Shown here: one piece after another, positions 40,915-50,956 of the stretch
Numbering within the stretch: position 1 is the stretch's first letter
Layout of the letters: the number at the start of each line of letters is the position of its first letter
Assembly: GCA_036394995.1 (NCBI GenBank)
Contig: DASWED010000106.1
Location: 1 to 59,565 of the forward strand
Direction: 5' to 3'
DNA from: DASWED01 sp036394995
GTDB lineage: Bacteria; Actinomycetota; UBA4738; JACQTL01
DNA: 59,565 bases
Translations under genes and position numbers: made by a program
Notes under the pieces: generated by a model
The model's input: only the letters and a program-made list of their open reading frames with translations
Told to the model about the DNA's origin: nothing
Databases searched by the model: none

Positions 40915-42446
40915 GCCCCCTCCCGGACGGCCCGCACGGCGGCCGGCAGGAGGGCCTGGACGTCGAGGGAGGTGGCGCCCTCGCCCAGCCGGGCGCCGGC
41001 CATGTCGCCCGCCAGGCCGTGGGCGTAGGCCCCGGCGGTAGCGGCGTCCCCCGGAGGCAGGCCCCTGGCCAGGAGCGCGGCGATGGCGCCGGTGAGGACG
41101 TCGCCGGTCCCCCCGGTGGCCAGGGCCGGGCCCCCGGTGGAGTTGATCCGGACCTCGCCGCCGGGGAGAGCGACGAGCGTGGGGTTGCCCTTCAGCAGGA
41201 TCGTGGCCCCCGTCTCGGCGGCGAGCTTGCGGACGTGGCCGATGCGGTCGTGGGCCAGGTCATCGGGTTCGATCCCGGCCAGCCGGACGAACTCCCCGGC
41301 GTGGGGCGTAAGGACCAGGGCGGGGGCGTTCGAGTTCATGAGCTCCTCCGGACGCCCAGCGAACGCGGCGAGCCCGTCGGCGTCGACCACCGTCGGCACC
41401 GGGCTCTCCCGGACCACCGCCCGGACGAACTCCAGCGTCTCGGCCGCCCGGCCCAGGCCCGGCCCCAGGCCCAGCGCGTCGACTCCCGCCAGGCGGTCGC
41501 GGAGGGCCTCCACCGCGTCGGCGGCGACCGCTCCATCGGCGGTCTCCGGCAGCGCGACGAACGTGGCCTCGGCGGTCCCGCCCTGGATCACGGCCATCAC
41601 GCCCTCGGGCGCGGCCACCTGGACCAGGCCCGCTCCGGTCCGGGAGGCCGCCCCCGCCATCAGCCGGACCGCGCCGGTCATGGTCCGGGACCCCCCCACC
41701 ACCAGGACAACCCCCGACGAGCGCTTGTGGGTCTCGGCGTCCCGCACGGGCCAGATCGAGGCCACGTCGCCCGGCTCCACCAGCCACAGGTCGCTCGTCA
41801 CCAGATCCTGCGGGAACCCGATGTCGGCCACCTCCACGGCCCCGGCGTACCCCGCGCCGGGGTGGAGCAGGTGCCCCGGCTTCAGGGAGCCGAACGTGAT
41901 CGTCACGGTGGCGTCCACGGCGGGTCCGGCCACGGCCCCCGTCTCGCCGTCAACGCCGGAGGCGATGTCCACGGCCACCACCGGCGCGGGCGAACCGTCC
42001 AGCGTCGCGATGGCCTCGCCGACCCGTCCCCGGGGCGCGCCGTGGAAGCCCGTGCCCACCACCGCGTCCACGGCCACGTCGGCCCGCTCCAGCTCGCGGG
42101 CCGGGAGGTCCCCGGATGCCGGGCGGACCTCCACGCCGGCGGACCTGGCCGGGTCCAGGTTGGCTGCTGCGGCGCCCCCGTACTCCTCCGGTTCGGCCAG
42201 CAGGACGGCGGACACGCGCATCCCCCACCGGGACAGGTACCGGGCGGCGACCAGGCCGTCGCCCCCGTTGTTGCCCTTCCCGCACACCACCACGGCGCGG
42301 CGCCCGTACGCGCCGCCGGTCAGGGTCACCGCGGCGCGGGCCACAGCCCGTCCGGCCCGCTCCATCAGCGACTCGACCGAGATCCCCCGTTCGGCGCTGG
42401 CCCGGTCGAGCGCCGCGCTCTCCGCGGGCGTCAGGACCGGCTTCAT
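40911..42446 (-). CDS. nnr: Bifunctional NAD(P)H-hydrate epimerase / ADP- or ATP-dependent dehydratase
   Basis: Repairs hydrated NADH and NADPH. 511 residues from ATG 42446. The YjeF_N epimerase domain (about 1-215) has VVCGKGNNGGDGLVAARYL and VDAVVGTGFHG. The ribokinase-like dehydratase domain has VVVDADGL, LTPHAGEFVRL, LLKGNPTLVA and the NSTGGPALATGGTGDVLTG signature. Both halves look complete. 43 nt after acpS; overlaps alr by 4 nt. Confidence 0.94.
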   Translation of the reverse strand: MKPVLTPAESAALDRASAERGISVESLMERAGRAVARAAVTLTGGAYGRRAVVVCGKGNNGGDGLVAARYLSRWGMRVSAVLLAEPEEYGGAAAANLDPARSAGVEVRPASGDLPARELERADVAVDAVVGTGFHGAPRGRVGEAIATLDGSPAPVVAVDIASGVDGETGAVAGPAVDATVTITFGSLKPGHLLHPGAGYAGAVEVADIGFPQDLVTSDLWLVEPGDVASIWPVRDAETHKRSSGVVLVVGGSRTMTGAVRLMAGAASRTGAGLVQVAAPEGVMAVIQGGTAEATFVALPETADGAVAADAVEALRDRLAGVDALGLGPGLGRAAETLEFVRAVVRESPVPTVVDADGLAAFAGRPEELMNSNAPALVLTPHAGEFVRLAGIEPDDLAHDRIGHVRKLAAETGATILLKGNPTLVALPGGEVRINSTGGPALATGGTGDVLTGAIAALLARGLPPGDAATAGAYAHGLAGDMAGARLGEGATSLDVQALLPAAVRAVREGA

Positions 42447-42489
42447 CGGCCGGCCCCCGGGAACGCTTCGACGGCCCCGGCCGGCGCGG

Positions 42490-42864
42490 TCACAGCCCCA
42501 CCGCCAGGCAGCTGGCCACCGCGATCCCCCGTTCGTGCGAGAACGACACCAGCACGCGGTCGGCGCCGACGGCCGCGGCCCGTTCCCGGGCGGCGCCGTC
42601 CAGCTCGATGGCCACCTGCCCGTCGCCGCCCCGGACCACCCGAATCTCCCGCCACCGCCCGCCGGGGATGCCCCCCAGGGCCTTCGCGCAGGCCTCCCGG
42701 GCAGCCCACCGGGCCGCGTAGCACCGTGCCCGCTGCCCCGACCCCTCGCAGTGCTCGATCTCCGCCTCGGAGAAGTACCGCCGAACCCACCCCGGCCGCC
42801 GCTCCAGGATCCGCTCCACCCGAGCGACGTCCACGACATCCACCCCGAGCCCCACCACGTTCAT
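42490..42864 (-). CDS. acpS: Holo-[acyl-carrier-protein] synthase
   Basis: Transfers phosphopantetheine from CoA to acyl carrier protein. 124 residues, normal length, from ATG 42864. GLGVDVVDVARVER contains the Mg-binding Asp, YFSEAEIEHC follows, and RWAAREACAKALG has the catalytic Glu-Lys region. VSFSHERGIAVA is the C-terminal motif. Confidence 0.95.
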   Translation of the reverse strand: MNVVGLGVDVVDVARVERILERRPGWVRRYFSEAEIEHCEGSGQRARCYAARWAAREACAKALGGIPGGRWREIRVVRGGDGQVAIELDGAARERAAAVGADRVLVSFSHERGIAVASCLAVGL

Positions 42865-42939
42865 CCGGGGAAGGATCGCACAGGCCCGCACTCCCCGGCC
42901 GGGCCGAACCCGGGAAGACCCGATGGGATACTCGGCCGG

Positions 42940-43896
42940 ATGGATCCCACGACTGCTCCGCGGACTCCCGTGCTCGGCCGGCCGTGGCGGATCGCGGCGC
43001 TGGCCACGGTGACGTTCGTGCTCGGGGCCGGCCTGGGATACGTGATCGGGAGACCGAACCGGACGCCCCCGTTCAGGCCGGAGCCGACCACGGCGAGGGT
43101 CCGGGTGCCGGACATCCGGGACCTCTCGGTGCAGGACGCCCAGACGGTGCTGGTTGCATTCGGTTTGGGGCTGGGGTTGGTGGGCCTTCGCCGGAGCATC
43201 GACACCCCGGCCGGGATCGTGCTCGAACAGGACCCTGGCCATGGGGCCACCGCCGCGAGCGGCACGACCGTGGACCTGGTGTCGTCGTCGGGGCCCGGCC
43301 CCGAGCCCGGGGCGCTGTACGACTTCGCCCGGGGCGTCCTCCTCCCCATCACCCGGACCGGGCAGCTCACCTGGACCTCGGATGCGATCGCCCTGAAGGA
43401 CCGGGCCGTGTCCCTCGGCGCGAACACCCGCGTGATCGGCGAGGCCGACGTGAGCCCCTACCGCATCGCCCCGGCCTCGGGACCAGCCACCGGCGAAACT
43501 GTCACGGTCGACGTCGGGGCCTTCCGCGCACCGGCGTTCTATGTCATCGAACGCGCCTTCACCCGCCAGCGGGAGTCTCTCGTTCGGCACCACGCCCTCG
43601 AGGTCCGGCCGGAGTCTGGGTCCGTCTCGGAGCCGCTCACCCTGGTCGGCCACCTGTGCCAGCCGAACCGCCGGACGCCGTCGGTCACCGTGGAGGCCGT
43701 CGTGTCGAGGGGGGACCGGGAGAACGTGGCCCGGCTGGCCCTCCCGTTCCCGGGCTCGGCGTACGCGTTCGAGATGCACGTGAAGCTGGCCGGCCTGGAG
43801 GAGGCGGCGCGCGTGATCCGGCTGCGGGCGGGCGACCGGGTGGTGTTCGAGACCAGCGGAGGGGTGTGCCGTTCGAACGCGTTCGTGGTGAGGTGA
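42940..43896 (+). CDS. Membrane-anchored protein with one PASTA domain
   Basis: 318 residues from ATG 42940. A short cytoplasmic part and one membrane helix (about 18-37) are followed by a single PASTA repeat (about 53-115; VRVPDIRDLSVQDAQTVL...VLEQDPGHGATAASGTTVDLV). A beta-rich extracytoplasmic domain of about 200 residues with two Cys (HLCQP, GGVCRS) completes it. PASTA domains bind muropeptides or beta-lactams. No Ser/Thr kinase or transpeptidase domain is attached. It is the only plus-strand gene between acpS and glmS and is convergent with glmS, so it is separately transcribed. Confidence 0.8.
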   Translation: MDPTTAPRTPVLGRPWRIAALATVTFVLGAGLGYVIGRPNRTPPFRPEPTTARVRVPDIRDLSVQDAQTVLVAFGLGLGLVGLRRSIDTPAGIVLEQDPGHGATAASGTTVDLVSSSGPGPEPGALYDFARGVLLPITRTGQLTWTSDAIALKDRAVSLGANTRVIGEADVSPYRIAPASGPATGETVTVDVGAFRAPAFYVIERAFTRQRESLVRHHALEVRPESGSVSEPLTLVGHLCQPNRRTPSVTVEAVVSRGDRENVARLALPFPGSAYAFEMHVKLAGLEEAARVIRLRAGDRVVFETSGGVCRSNAFVVR

Positions 43897-43919
43897 CGAA
43901 CCGAGGCGCCCTATCCGGC

Positions 43920-45747
<1,828 letters not shown>

Positions 45748-45847
45748 GACCGGTCGATCCTACCAGTGGGGCGCTTCCGCTCAATCAGCCGAAGGTCTCG
45801 CGACGAAGGGCCGACCGGGCCGGGACCCGTGGCCCCTCGTGCGGACC

Positions 45848-47182
45848 TCAAGCCAGGGTTCGGCGCACGGCGTCGGCGATCGCCGCGACGTGGGTTCGGG
45901 CCTCCTCCTCGGTCTGCGCCTCGACCATGACCCGGACCAGGGGCTCGGTGCCGGAGGGCCGGACCAGGATCCGGCCGCGGTCGCCCAGATCGGTCTCCGC
46001 CGCCCGTACCGCGGTCCACACGTCGCCGGCGGCGTCGAGGGCGGCGAGGTCCGTCACCCGGACGTTCTCGAGGACCTGGGGGAAGCGCTGCATCCGGCCG
46101 GCGAGGTCGGCCACCGACACACCGGCCTTCGCCGCCAGGGACAGGAACACGATGGCCGTGAGGACGCCGTCGCCGGTGGTGGCGTGCTCGGCGAAGATGA
46201 GGTGGCCGGACTGCTCGCCGCCGACCACCGAGCCGGCGCGGAGCATCTCCTCCAGGACGTAGCGGTCCCCCACCTTCGTGGTTCGGACCTCGATGCCGGC
46301 CTCCTCCATGCACCGGCGGAACCCCAGGTTGGCCATCACGGTGGTGACCACGGTGTTCCCTGTCAGCCGGCCGGCCTCCCGGAGCGCCAGGGCGCACGCC
46401 GCGAGGACCTGGTCGCCATCCACCACGTTCCCGTCCGCGTCGGCGAAGAGAGCCCGGTCGGCGTCGCCGTCGTGGGCCACTCCGGCGTCGGCCCCCAGGC
46501 GGACCACCTCGGCCGCGACCACCTCCGGATGCATCGCCCCGACCCCGACGTTGATGTTCCGGCCGTCCGGCTGGTCGGCGATCACGTGGACCTCCGCGCC
46601 CAGCCACCGGAGGGCCTCGGGGGCCACGATCGCGGCGGAGCCGTTCGCGCAGTCCACCACCACGCGAAGGCCCGACAGCGGCGCCTCGGCGGCGGCCACC
46701 AGGTGGTCGACGTAGCGCTCCCGGGCATCGGGCACCGGGTGGATCCGGCCCACGTCCAGGCCCTCGGAGCGCCCGGACGTCTCCTCGACGGAGGACTCGA
46801 TCTCATCCTCGAGGGCGTCGGGGAGCTTGTAGCCGTCCCGGGAGAAGAACTTGATCCCGTTGTACTGGGGCGGGTTGTGCGAGGCCGAGACCATCACGCC
46901 GGCGTTCGACCCCAGGTTGGTGGTGAGGAACGCCACGGCCGGGGTGGTCTGGACCCCGGCCAGGAGGACGTCGCCCCCCGCCGAGCAGATGCCGGCCGCG
47001 AGCGCCGCCTCCAGGAAGTCGCCGGAGGCCCTGGTGTCCCTGCCCACGACCACGGTCGGTCGCCGGCCGCCGTGCCGCCCCAGCACGCGGACCGCCGCCG
47101 CCCCCAGTGCGTACGCGAGCTCGCCGGTCAGCTCGCGCCCGGCCACGCCGCGCACGCCGTCGGTCCCGAACAGCCTCCCCAT
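45848..47182 (-). CDS. glmM: Phosphoglucosamine mutase
   Basis: Converts glucosamine-6-phosphate to glucosamine-1-phosphate. 444 residues. LFGTDGVRG starts the protein, SASHNPPQYNGIKFF holds the phosphorylated Ser101, HDGDADR binds Mg, GGEQSGH and RPSGTEPLVRVMVEA are the substrate loops. Works directly with glmS downstream. Confidence 0.97.
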   Translation of the reverse strand: MGRLFGTDGVRGVAGRELTGELAYALGAAAVRVLGRHGGRRPTVVVGRDTRASGDFLEAALAAGICSAGGDVLLAGVQTTPAVAFLTTNLGSNAGVMVSASHNPPQYNGIKFFSRDGYKLPDALEDEIESSVEETSGRSEGLDVGRIHPVPDARERYVDHLVAAAEAPLSGLRVVVDCANGSAAIVAPEALRWLGAEVHVIADQPDGRNINVGVGAMHPEVVAAEVVRLGADAGVAHDGDADRALFADADGNVVDGDQVLAACALALREAGRLTGNTVVTTVMANLGFRRCMEEAGIEVRTTKVGDRYVLEEMLRAGSVVGGEQSGHLIFAEHATTGDGVLTAIVFLSLAAKAGVSVADLAGRMQRFPQVLENVRVTDLAALDAAGDVWTAVRAAETDLGDRGRILVRPSGTEPLVRVMVEAQTEEEARTHVAAIADAVRRTLA

Positions 47183-47270
47183 GAGGCCGTCAGCCTATCG
47201 CGCGGGCCGAACCCCAACCGCCGTGGGGTCCGGGGTTCCCGTCGGCCGGGGGTGGGGTCACAATGGGCCC

Positions 47271-47591
47271 ATGGGTCAAGACCCCACGAGGCTGTCCGGC
47301 GTGTTCGCGCTGGTGTACAGCACGCGGTCGATCACGGACGGCCATCTGGTGCGGGGCCGGCTCGAGGCCGAGGGGATCCCGGTGATGACCAAGGGCGAGG
47401 GCGAGGGGCCGTATCGCATGGGCCCGGTGCACGTCCTCGTCCCGACGGAGTTCGAGGTGCAGGCCCTGATGGTGATCGAGGCCATCCGGTCGGGACGCCT
47501 GCGGCTGTTCGAGGGGCAGGACCTCGTCTCCGAGACCGACTGGAGCCAGGCCGAGACCGAACCGGAGGCCGAGCCCCGCCCCGAGCCCTAG
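47271..47591 (+). CDS. DUF2007-like small soluble protein
   Basis: 106 residues from ATG 47271. LVYSTRSITDGHLVRGRLEAEGIPVMTKGEG followed by VHVLVPTEFEVQALMVIEAI fits the DUF2007 (putative signal transducing protein) fold, a small ferredoxin-like module often found on PII-like or stress proteins. The acidic Glu/Pro-rich end is probably disordered. Lies between glmM and rpsI on the opposite strand. Function unknown. Confidence 0.7.
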   Translation: MGQDPTRLSGVFALVYSTRSITDGHLVRGRLEAEGIPVMTKGEGEGPYRMGPVHVLVPTEFEVQALMVIEAIRSGRLRLFEGQDLVSETDWSQAETEPEAEPRPEP

Positions 47592-47600
47592 GCCCGGGGA

Positions 47601-47996
47601 CTACCGCTTGGAGTACTGCGGGGCCTTGCGGGCCTTCTTCAGGCCGTACTTGCGACGCTCCTTCTCCCGGGCGTCGCGGGTGAGGAGTCCCTCGGACTTC
47701 AGCTCGCCGCGCAGGGACGGGTCGATCTCGATGAGGGCCCGGGCGATGCCGTGGCGGAGCGCGCCGGCCTGGCCGCTCACGCCCCCGCCGTCGAGACGGG
47801 CGATGACGTCCACCTCCCGCTCCTTCCCCGCGATCCGAAGGGGCGTGATGACGATCATCCGATGCGCCCGCGTGGGGAAGTATTCCTCGAGCGAGCGGCC
47901 GTTCAGCTCGAAGCGCCCGGTGCCCGGGATCACCCGGACCCGGGCCACGGCCTCCTTGCGCCGGCCGGTCCCATTGCTGATCGTGGTGTCCGCCAC
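47601..47996 (-). CDS. rpsI: 30S ribosomal protein S9
   Basis: 131 residues. GTGRRKEAVARVRVIPG, GQAGALRHGIARAL and the C-terminal KKARKAPQYSKR, whose basic tail contacts P-site tRNA, are all present. GTG 47996 begins 3 nt after the rplM stop, so translation follows rplM. Confidence 0.97.
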   Translation of the reverse strand: MADTTISNGTGRRKEAVARVRVIPGTGRFELNGRSLEEYFPTRAHRMIVITPLRIAGKEREVDVIARLDGGGVSGQAGALRHGIARALIEIDPSLRGELKSEGLLTRDAREKERRKYGLKKARKAPQYSKR

Positions 47997-47999
47997 CTG

Positions 48000-48830
48000 C
48001 TACTCCTTCTCCTTCTTGGCCCGCGAGCGGCGGGGCGTCTTCTGCGGCTCGGCCGCGGTCTGGGTGGCTTTCTCGCCCGACGAGGACCGTGCGGACCGGC
48101 GGCCCTTCGTGCGGGGCTCCCCTTCGGTCGCGGCCGGCTTCGCTGCGGTCCCGGACGTGGCCCCGGGGGTCGCCGACCCCGTCCGCTTCGCCGACGTCCG
48201 CGCCGACGTCCGCTTCGCAGCGGCCTTCGCCGTGGTCCGCTTCGCCGCATCCGGTCGGGTGCGAGGGGTGCCCGAGCGGCCCCCCGCCTTGGCCGGCGGG
48301 GCGGACGCCTCGGCGCGGCCCTTCGGCGCGGACTTCTTCGGCTCCTCGGCCCTGGCTGGCCGGGCCTTCGGCTCGGGCAGGCCGGTCCACTGCGGCACAT
48401 CTCCCAGCTTCAGCGACTGGGGCTGCTGTGCGGCGTGCGGATGCTCGGGACCGGGATAGACGAGCAGCTTGCGGGCGATGGCCCTGCCCAGACGGTTGTG
48501 GGGAAGCATGCCCTTGATGGCCTTCTCCACCACGAACGCGGGCCGCTCGCTCATCAGCCGGGAGTAACCGGTGGCCGTCAGGCCGCCCGGATACCCGGAG
48601 TGCCGGTAGGCCACCTTCGTGGCCTCCTTGCCCCCGGTGAGACGCACGCCCTTCGCGTTGATCACGATGACGTGGTCGCCGGTGTCGGCGTGGGGCGCGA
48701 AGATGGGCTTGTGCTTGCCCCGCAGGATCGAGGCGACCTCGGACGCCAGGCGTCCCAGCACGGCGCCGTCAGCATCCACGACATACCAGCGCCGTTCGAT
48801 GTCATTCGGTCTGGGTGAGTAGGTCTTCAT
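48000..48830 (-). CDS. rplM: 50S ribosomal protein L13 with a long basic C-terminal tail
   Basis: 276 residues, against about 145 in most bacteria. The first 147 or so are a normal L13 (KTYSPRPNDIERRWYVVDA, GRLASEVASILRGKHKPIFAP, VKGVRLTGGK-like INAKGVRLTGGK, KGMLPHNRLG). Residues 150-276 are a low-complexity Lys/Arg/Ala/Thr/Ser/Pro segment with repeated AKRT units, like the tail of bacterial histone-H1-like proteins. The tail is in the same frame and runs to within 3 nt of rpsI, and other frames there look like shadows. No Shine-Dalgarno precedes ATG 48830. Confidence 0.95.
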   Translation of the reverse strand: MKTYSPRPNDIERRWYVVDADGAVLGRLASEVASILRGKHKPIFAPHADTGDHVIVINAKGVRLTGGKEATKVAYRHSGYPGGLTATGYSRLMSERPAFVVEKAIKGMLPHNRLGRAIARKLLVYPGPEHPHAAQQPQSLKLGDVPQWTGLPEPKARPARAEEPKKSAPKGRAEASAPPAKAGGRSGTPRTRPDAAKRTTAKAAAKRTSARTSAKRTGSATPGATSGTAAKPAATEGEPRTKGRRSARSSSGEKATQTAAEPQKTPRRSRAKKEKE

Positions 48831-48833
48831 ACG

Positions 48834-48857
48834 AAAAGAAAGCGGCCGGGGCGGCCG
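48834..48857 (-). promoter_or_regulatory. Hairpin and U-rich tract in the rplM leader
   Basis: On the minus strand CGGCCG, 3 bases, CGGCCG (48857-48843) is followed by CTTTCTTTT and then the rplM ATG. A stem with a U-rich tail in the place of a ribosome binding site suggests attenuation or autogenous control by L13, but the stem is only 6 bp. Confidence 0.35.
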
Positions 48858-48864
48858 ACGCCCA

Positions 48865-48894
48865 ATGCTACCTGCGTGGACGCACCACCGTCAA
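48865..48894 (-). promoter_or_regulatory. rplM-rpsI promoter
   Basis: Minus strand TTGACG (48894-48889), 18 bp, TAGCAT (48870-48865). The predicted start lies near 48858, giving a leader of about 28 nt that consists mainly of the hairpin before ATG 48830. Confidence 0.6.
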
Positions 48895-48932
48895 AGGCGG
48901 GAGTGGCCGCCGACGGCCCCCTCGGGGACCGG

Positions 48933-49964
48933 TCAGTCCGGCGTTCGCTCGGTCCTCAGGAGCTTGGGACGGACCGCCGAGACGTAGGCCCTGGCCACGC
49001 CGCCGGCGCCCCGCAGCGCCCCGACCAGCCCCTCGAGCACCCTGTGCCGGATGACCCTGGCCCGCTCCGCGAACCGGTCCAGCGGGACCCCGGCCCTGCG
49101 CAGGACGAACGGCAGCACGAACCACACCAGCGCGACCGATCCCATGATCCAGGCCAGTCCGATCGTGCTCACGTTCACCAGCTTGAGGCCAGAGGCCAGC
49201 AGCACGAAGACGAGGGCCTTGCGGACCACCACGTCCGGGGCCCTCGCCGAGAGCCGGGCGCCGACGTAGACACCGGGGATGCTCCCCAGGAGCATCGAGG
49301 CGGTCAGGCCCAGCGCGAAGTCGCCGAACAGGATGTGCCCCAGCGCGGCGGAGGCGACCAGGGGCACGGCCTGCACCAGATCCGTGCCCACCAGCGAAGA
49401 GGCGGTGAGCCTGGGGTACAGGATCAGCAGCATCACGATGATCAGCGAGCCCGACCCCACCGAGGTCATCCCCACCACCAGCCCGCCCAGGGCCCCGATG
49501 AGGACCGTGGGGAGGCGCATGACCCGGAGTTCCTTGAGGCGGCCCCGCTCGCCGTCGCGCAGTCCGCCGGCCTCGCGGCGGCGCTGCACGAACCCCTTGG
49601 CCAGCATGGATCCGCAGGCCACGAGGAGGGCCACACCGAGCACGATCTTCAGGTTGGTCTGAAGGACCTCGCTGTTGCCGAGCATCCGGAGCACCAGCAC
49701 CCCGGCGAACGCGGCGGGGACCGATCCCAGCATCAGCCACTTCACCAGCGTGGTGTTCACGTTGCCGCGGCGGAAATGGACGGCGCCGCCCACCGGCTTC
49801 ATCACCAGGGCGGCCACCAGGTCGCTGGATACGGCGGTCAGGGGCTCGACGCCGAAGATCAGCACCAGGATCGGCGTCATGAGCGCGCCGCCGCCCATCC
49901 CGGTGAGGCCCACGACGAATCCCACGATCATCCCGGCGATCGAGACGTACAGGTCGAGGTGCAT
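48933..49964 (-). CDS. TSUP/TauE-SafE family membrane permease
   Basis: 343 residues with about eight membrane helices. The two internal repeats begin IAGMIVGFVVGLTGMGGGALMTPIL and GALGGLVVGMTSVGSGSLIIVML, the diagnostic Gly-rich motifs of the family. Members export sulfite, sulfoacetate and related organosulfur anions, and some take them up; the substrate is not readable here. A basic cytoplasmic C-terminus of about 60 residues follows the last helix. It lies alone between truA (terminator upstream) and rplM. Confidence 0.88.
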   Translation of the reverse strand: MHLDLYVSIAGMIVGFVVGLTGMGGGALMTPILVLIFGVEPLTAVSSDLVAALVMKPVGGAVHFRRGNVNTTLVKWLMLGSVPAAFAGVLVLRMLGNSEVLQTNLKIVLGVALLVACGSMLAKGFVQRRREAGGLRDGERGRLKELRVMRLPTVLIGALGGLVVGMTSVGSGSLIIVMLLILYPRLTASSLVGTDLVQAVPLVASAALGHILFGDFALGLTASMLLGSIPGVYVGARLSARAPDVVVRKALVFVLLASGLKLVNVSTIGLAWIMGSVALVWFVLPFVLRRAGVPLDRFAERARVIRHRVLEGLVGALRGAGGVARAYVSAVRPKLLRTERTPD

Positions 49965-49987
49965 GCGTTGGTATGCCCTTTCCCGAC

Positions 49988-50021
49988 ACGAAGAAAGGCC
50001 GCGACAAACATGTCGCGGCCT
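49988..50021 (-). terminator. Terminator after truA
   Basis: An 11-bp perfect stem (AGGCCGCGACA / TGTCGCGGCCT) with a 4-base loop, followed on the minus strand by TTCTTCG. It ends the long ribosomal protein/rpoA/truA transcript about 55 nt past the truA stop. Confidence 0.75.
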
Positions 50022-50074
50022 CCAGTTGTCTGGTCAGCCAGTCCTGGGGACCATATCCGACGGATCGGCGAGCG

Positions 50075-50845
50075 TCAAACCTCGGGCGACGATCGCCGCG
50101 CTGCGCGGCGCCCGTAGACCACCCGCTCCAGGGTGAGCCCGTGCGGCGGCGCGACGGCCCCGGCGGCCGAACGGTCTCCGGCCTCCAGCACGGCGGGCAT
50201 CGACCCCGCATCGAGCCTGCCGTCCCCGACGGCCACGAGGGTCCCCACCAGCGAACGAACCATCTGGTGGAGGAACGCATCGGCTCGCGCCTGCACCTCG
50301 ATGCTCTCGCCACTGCCTGCAACTGCAAGACGCTGCAGGTGCCTCACCGTGGACGAACCATCCGCCAGCCGCCGGCAGAACGACGCGAAGTCGTGCTCCC
50401 CCACCAGGTCCCGCGCCGCCCGCCGCATGGCCCCGACCGCCAACCGCCCCGGCCGATGCCACGTGAACCGAGCCGTGAACGGATCCGGCACATCTCCCGT
50501 CCAAATCCGGTACCGATACACCCGAGCGCTCGCCGACCTCCGAGCATCGAACCCCGGCCCCGCCCATCTCGCCTGCGTCACAACGACTTCCGGCGCCAAC
50601 ATCGAGTTCACTGCCCGGATGACCCGCACAGGATCGACATCCGGCTCTGAACCGAACGACACCACCTGCCCCCGCGCATGCACGCCGGCATCGGTGCGCC
50701 CCGCCACCGCCAACACGGGCCGCGTCCGAAGCACGCGCCCCAGCGCCTCCTCCAGCACGCCCTGTACCGTTCGCACCCCACGCTGCCGAGCCCACCCATG
50801 GAAGTCGGTCCCGTCGTACGCGAGATCGAGCCGCATCACCCCCAT
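50075..50845 (-). CDS. truA: tRNA pseudouridine(38-40) synthase TruA
   Basis: About 256 residues. MRLDLAYDGTDFHGWARQ is the N-terminal strand, GRTDAGVHARGQ contains the catalytic Asp, and FLHQMVRSLVGTLVAVGDG is the C-terminal core. It modifies anticodon-arm uridines. ATG 50845 was chosen; ATG 50836 three codons later is equally good, and the frame opens upstream to 50896. It follows rplQ, a common arrangement. Confidence 0.93.
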   Translation of the reverse strand: MGVMRLDLAYDGTDFHGWARQRGVRTVQGVLEEALGRVLRTRPVLAVAGRTDAGVHARGQVVSFGSEPDVDPVRVIRAVNSMLAPEVVVTQARWAGPGFDARRSASARVYRYRIWTGDVPDPFTARFTWHRPGRLAVGAMRRAARDLVGEHDFASFCRRLADGSSTVRHLQRLAVAGSGESIEVQARADAFLHQMVRSLVGTLVAVGDGRLDAGSMPAVLEAGDRSAAGAVAPPHGLTLERVVYGRRAARRSSPEV

Positions 50846-50956
50846 ACCAGAGGGCAGGCTACGCGACGATGCACGGATGCCGAGACCGCGCGGCACACGG
50901 CCGGGGAGCGAGGACCCAGCCGCAACCGACCGCAGGAAGCAACCACCGAAGGGGTG

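Noticed and set aside
41083..42939. Upstream part of a 937-codon plus-strand frame ending in the PASTA gene
   Set aside because: It is antisense to nnr and acpS. Only the part from ATG 42940 has protein-like sequence and a membrane helix.
45748..45847. glmS ribozyme in the glmM-glmS gap
   Set aside because: The gap is only 100 bp and no double-pseudoknot core could be recognised; the ribozyme is also mainly known from Bacillota.
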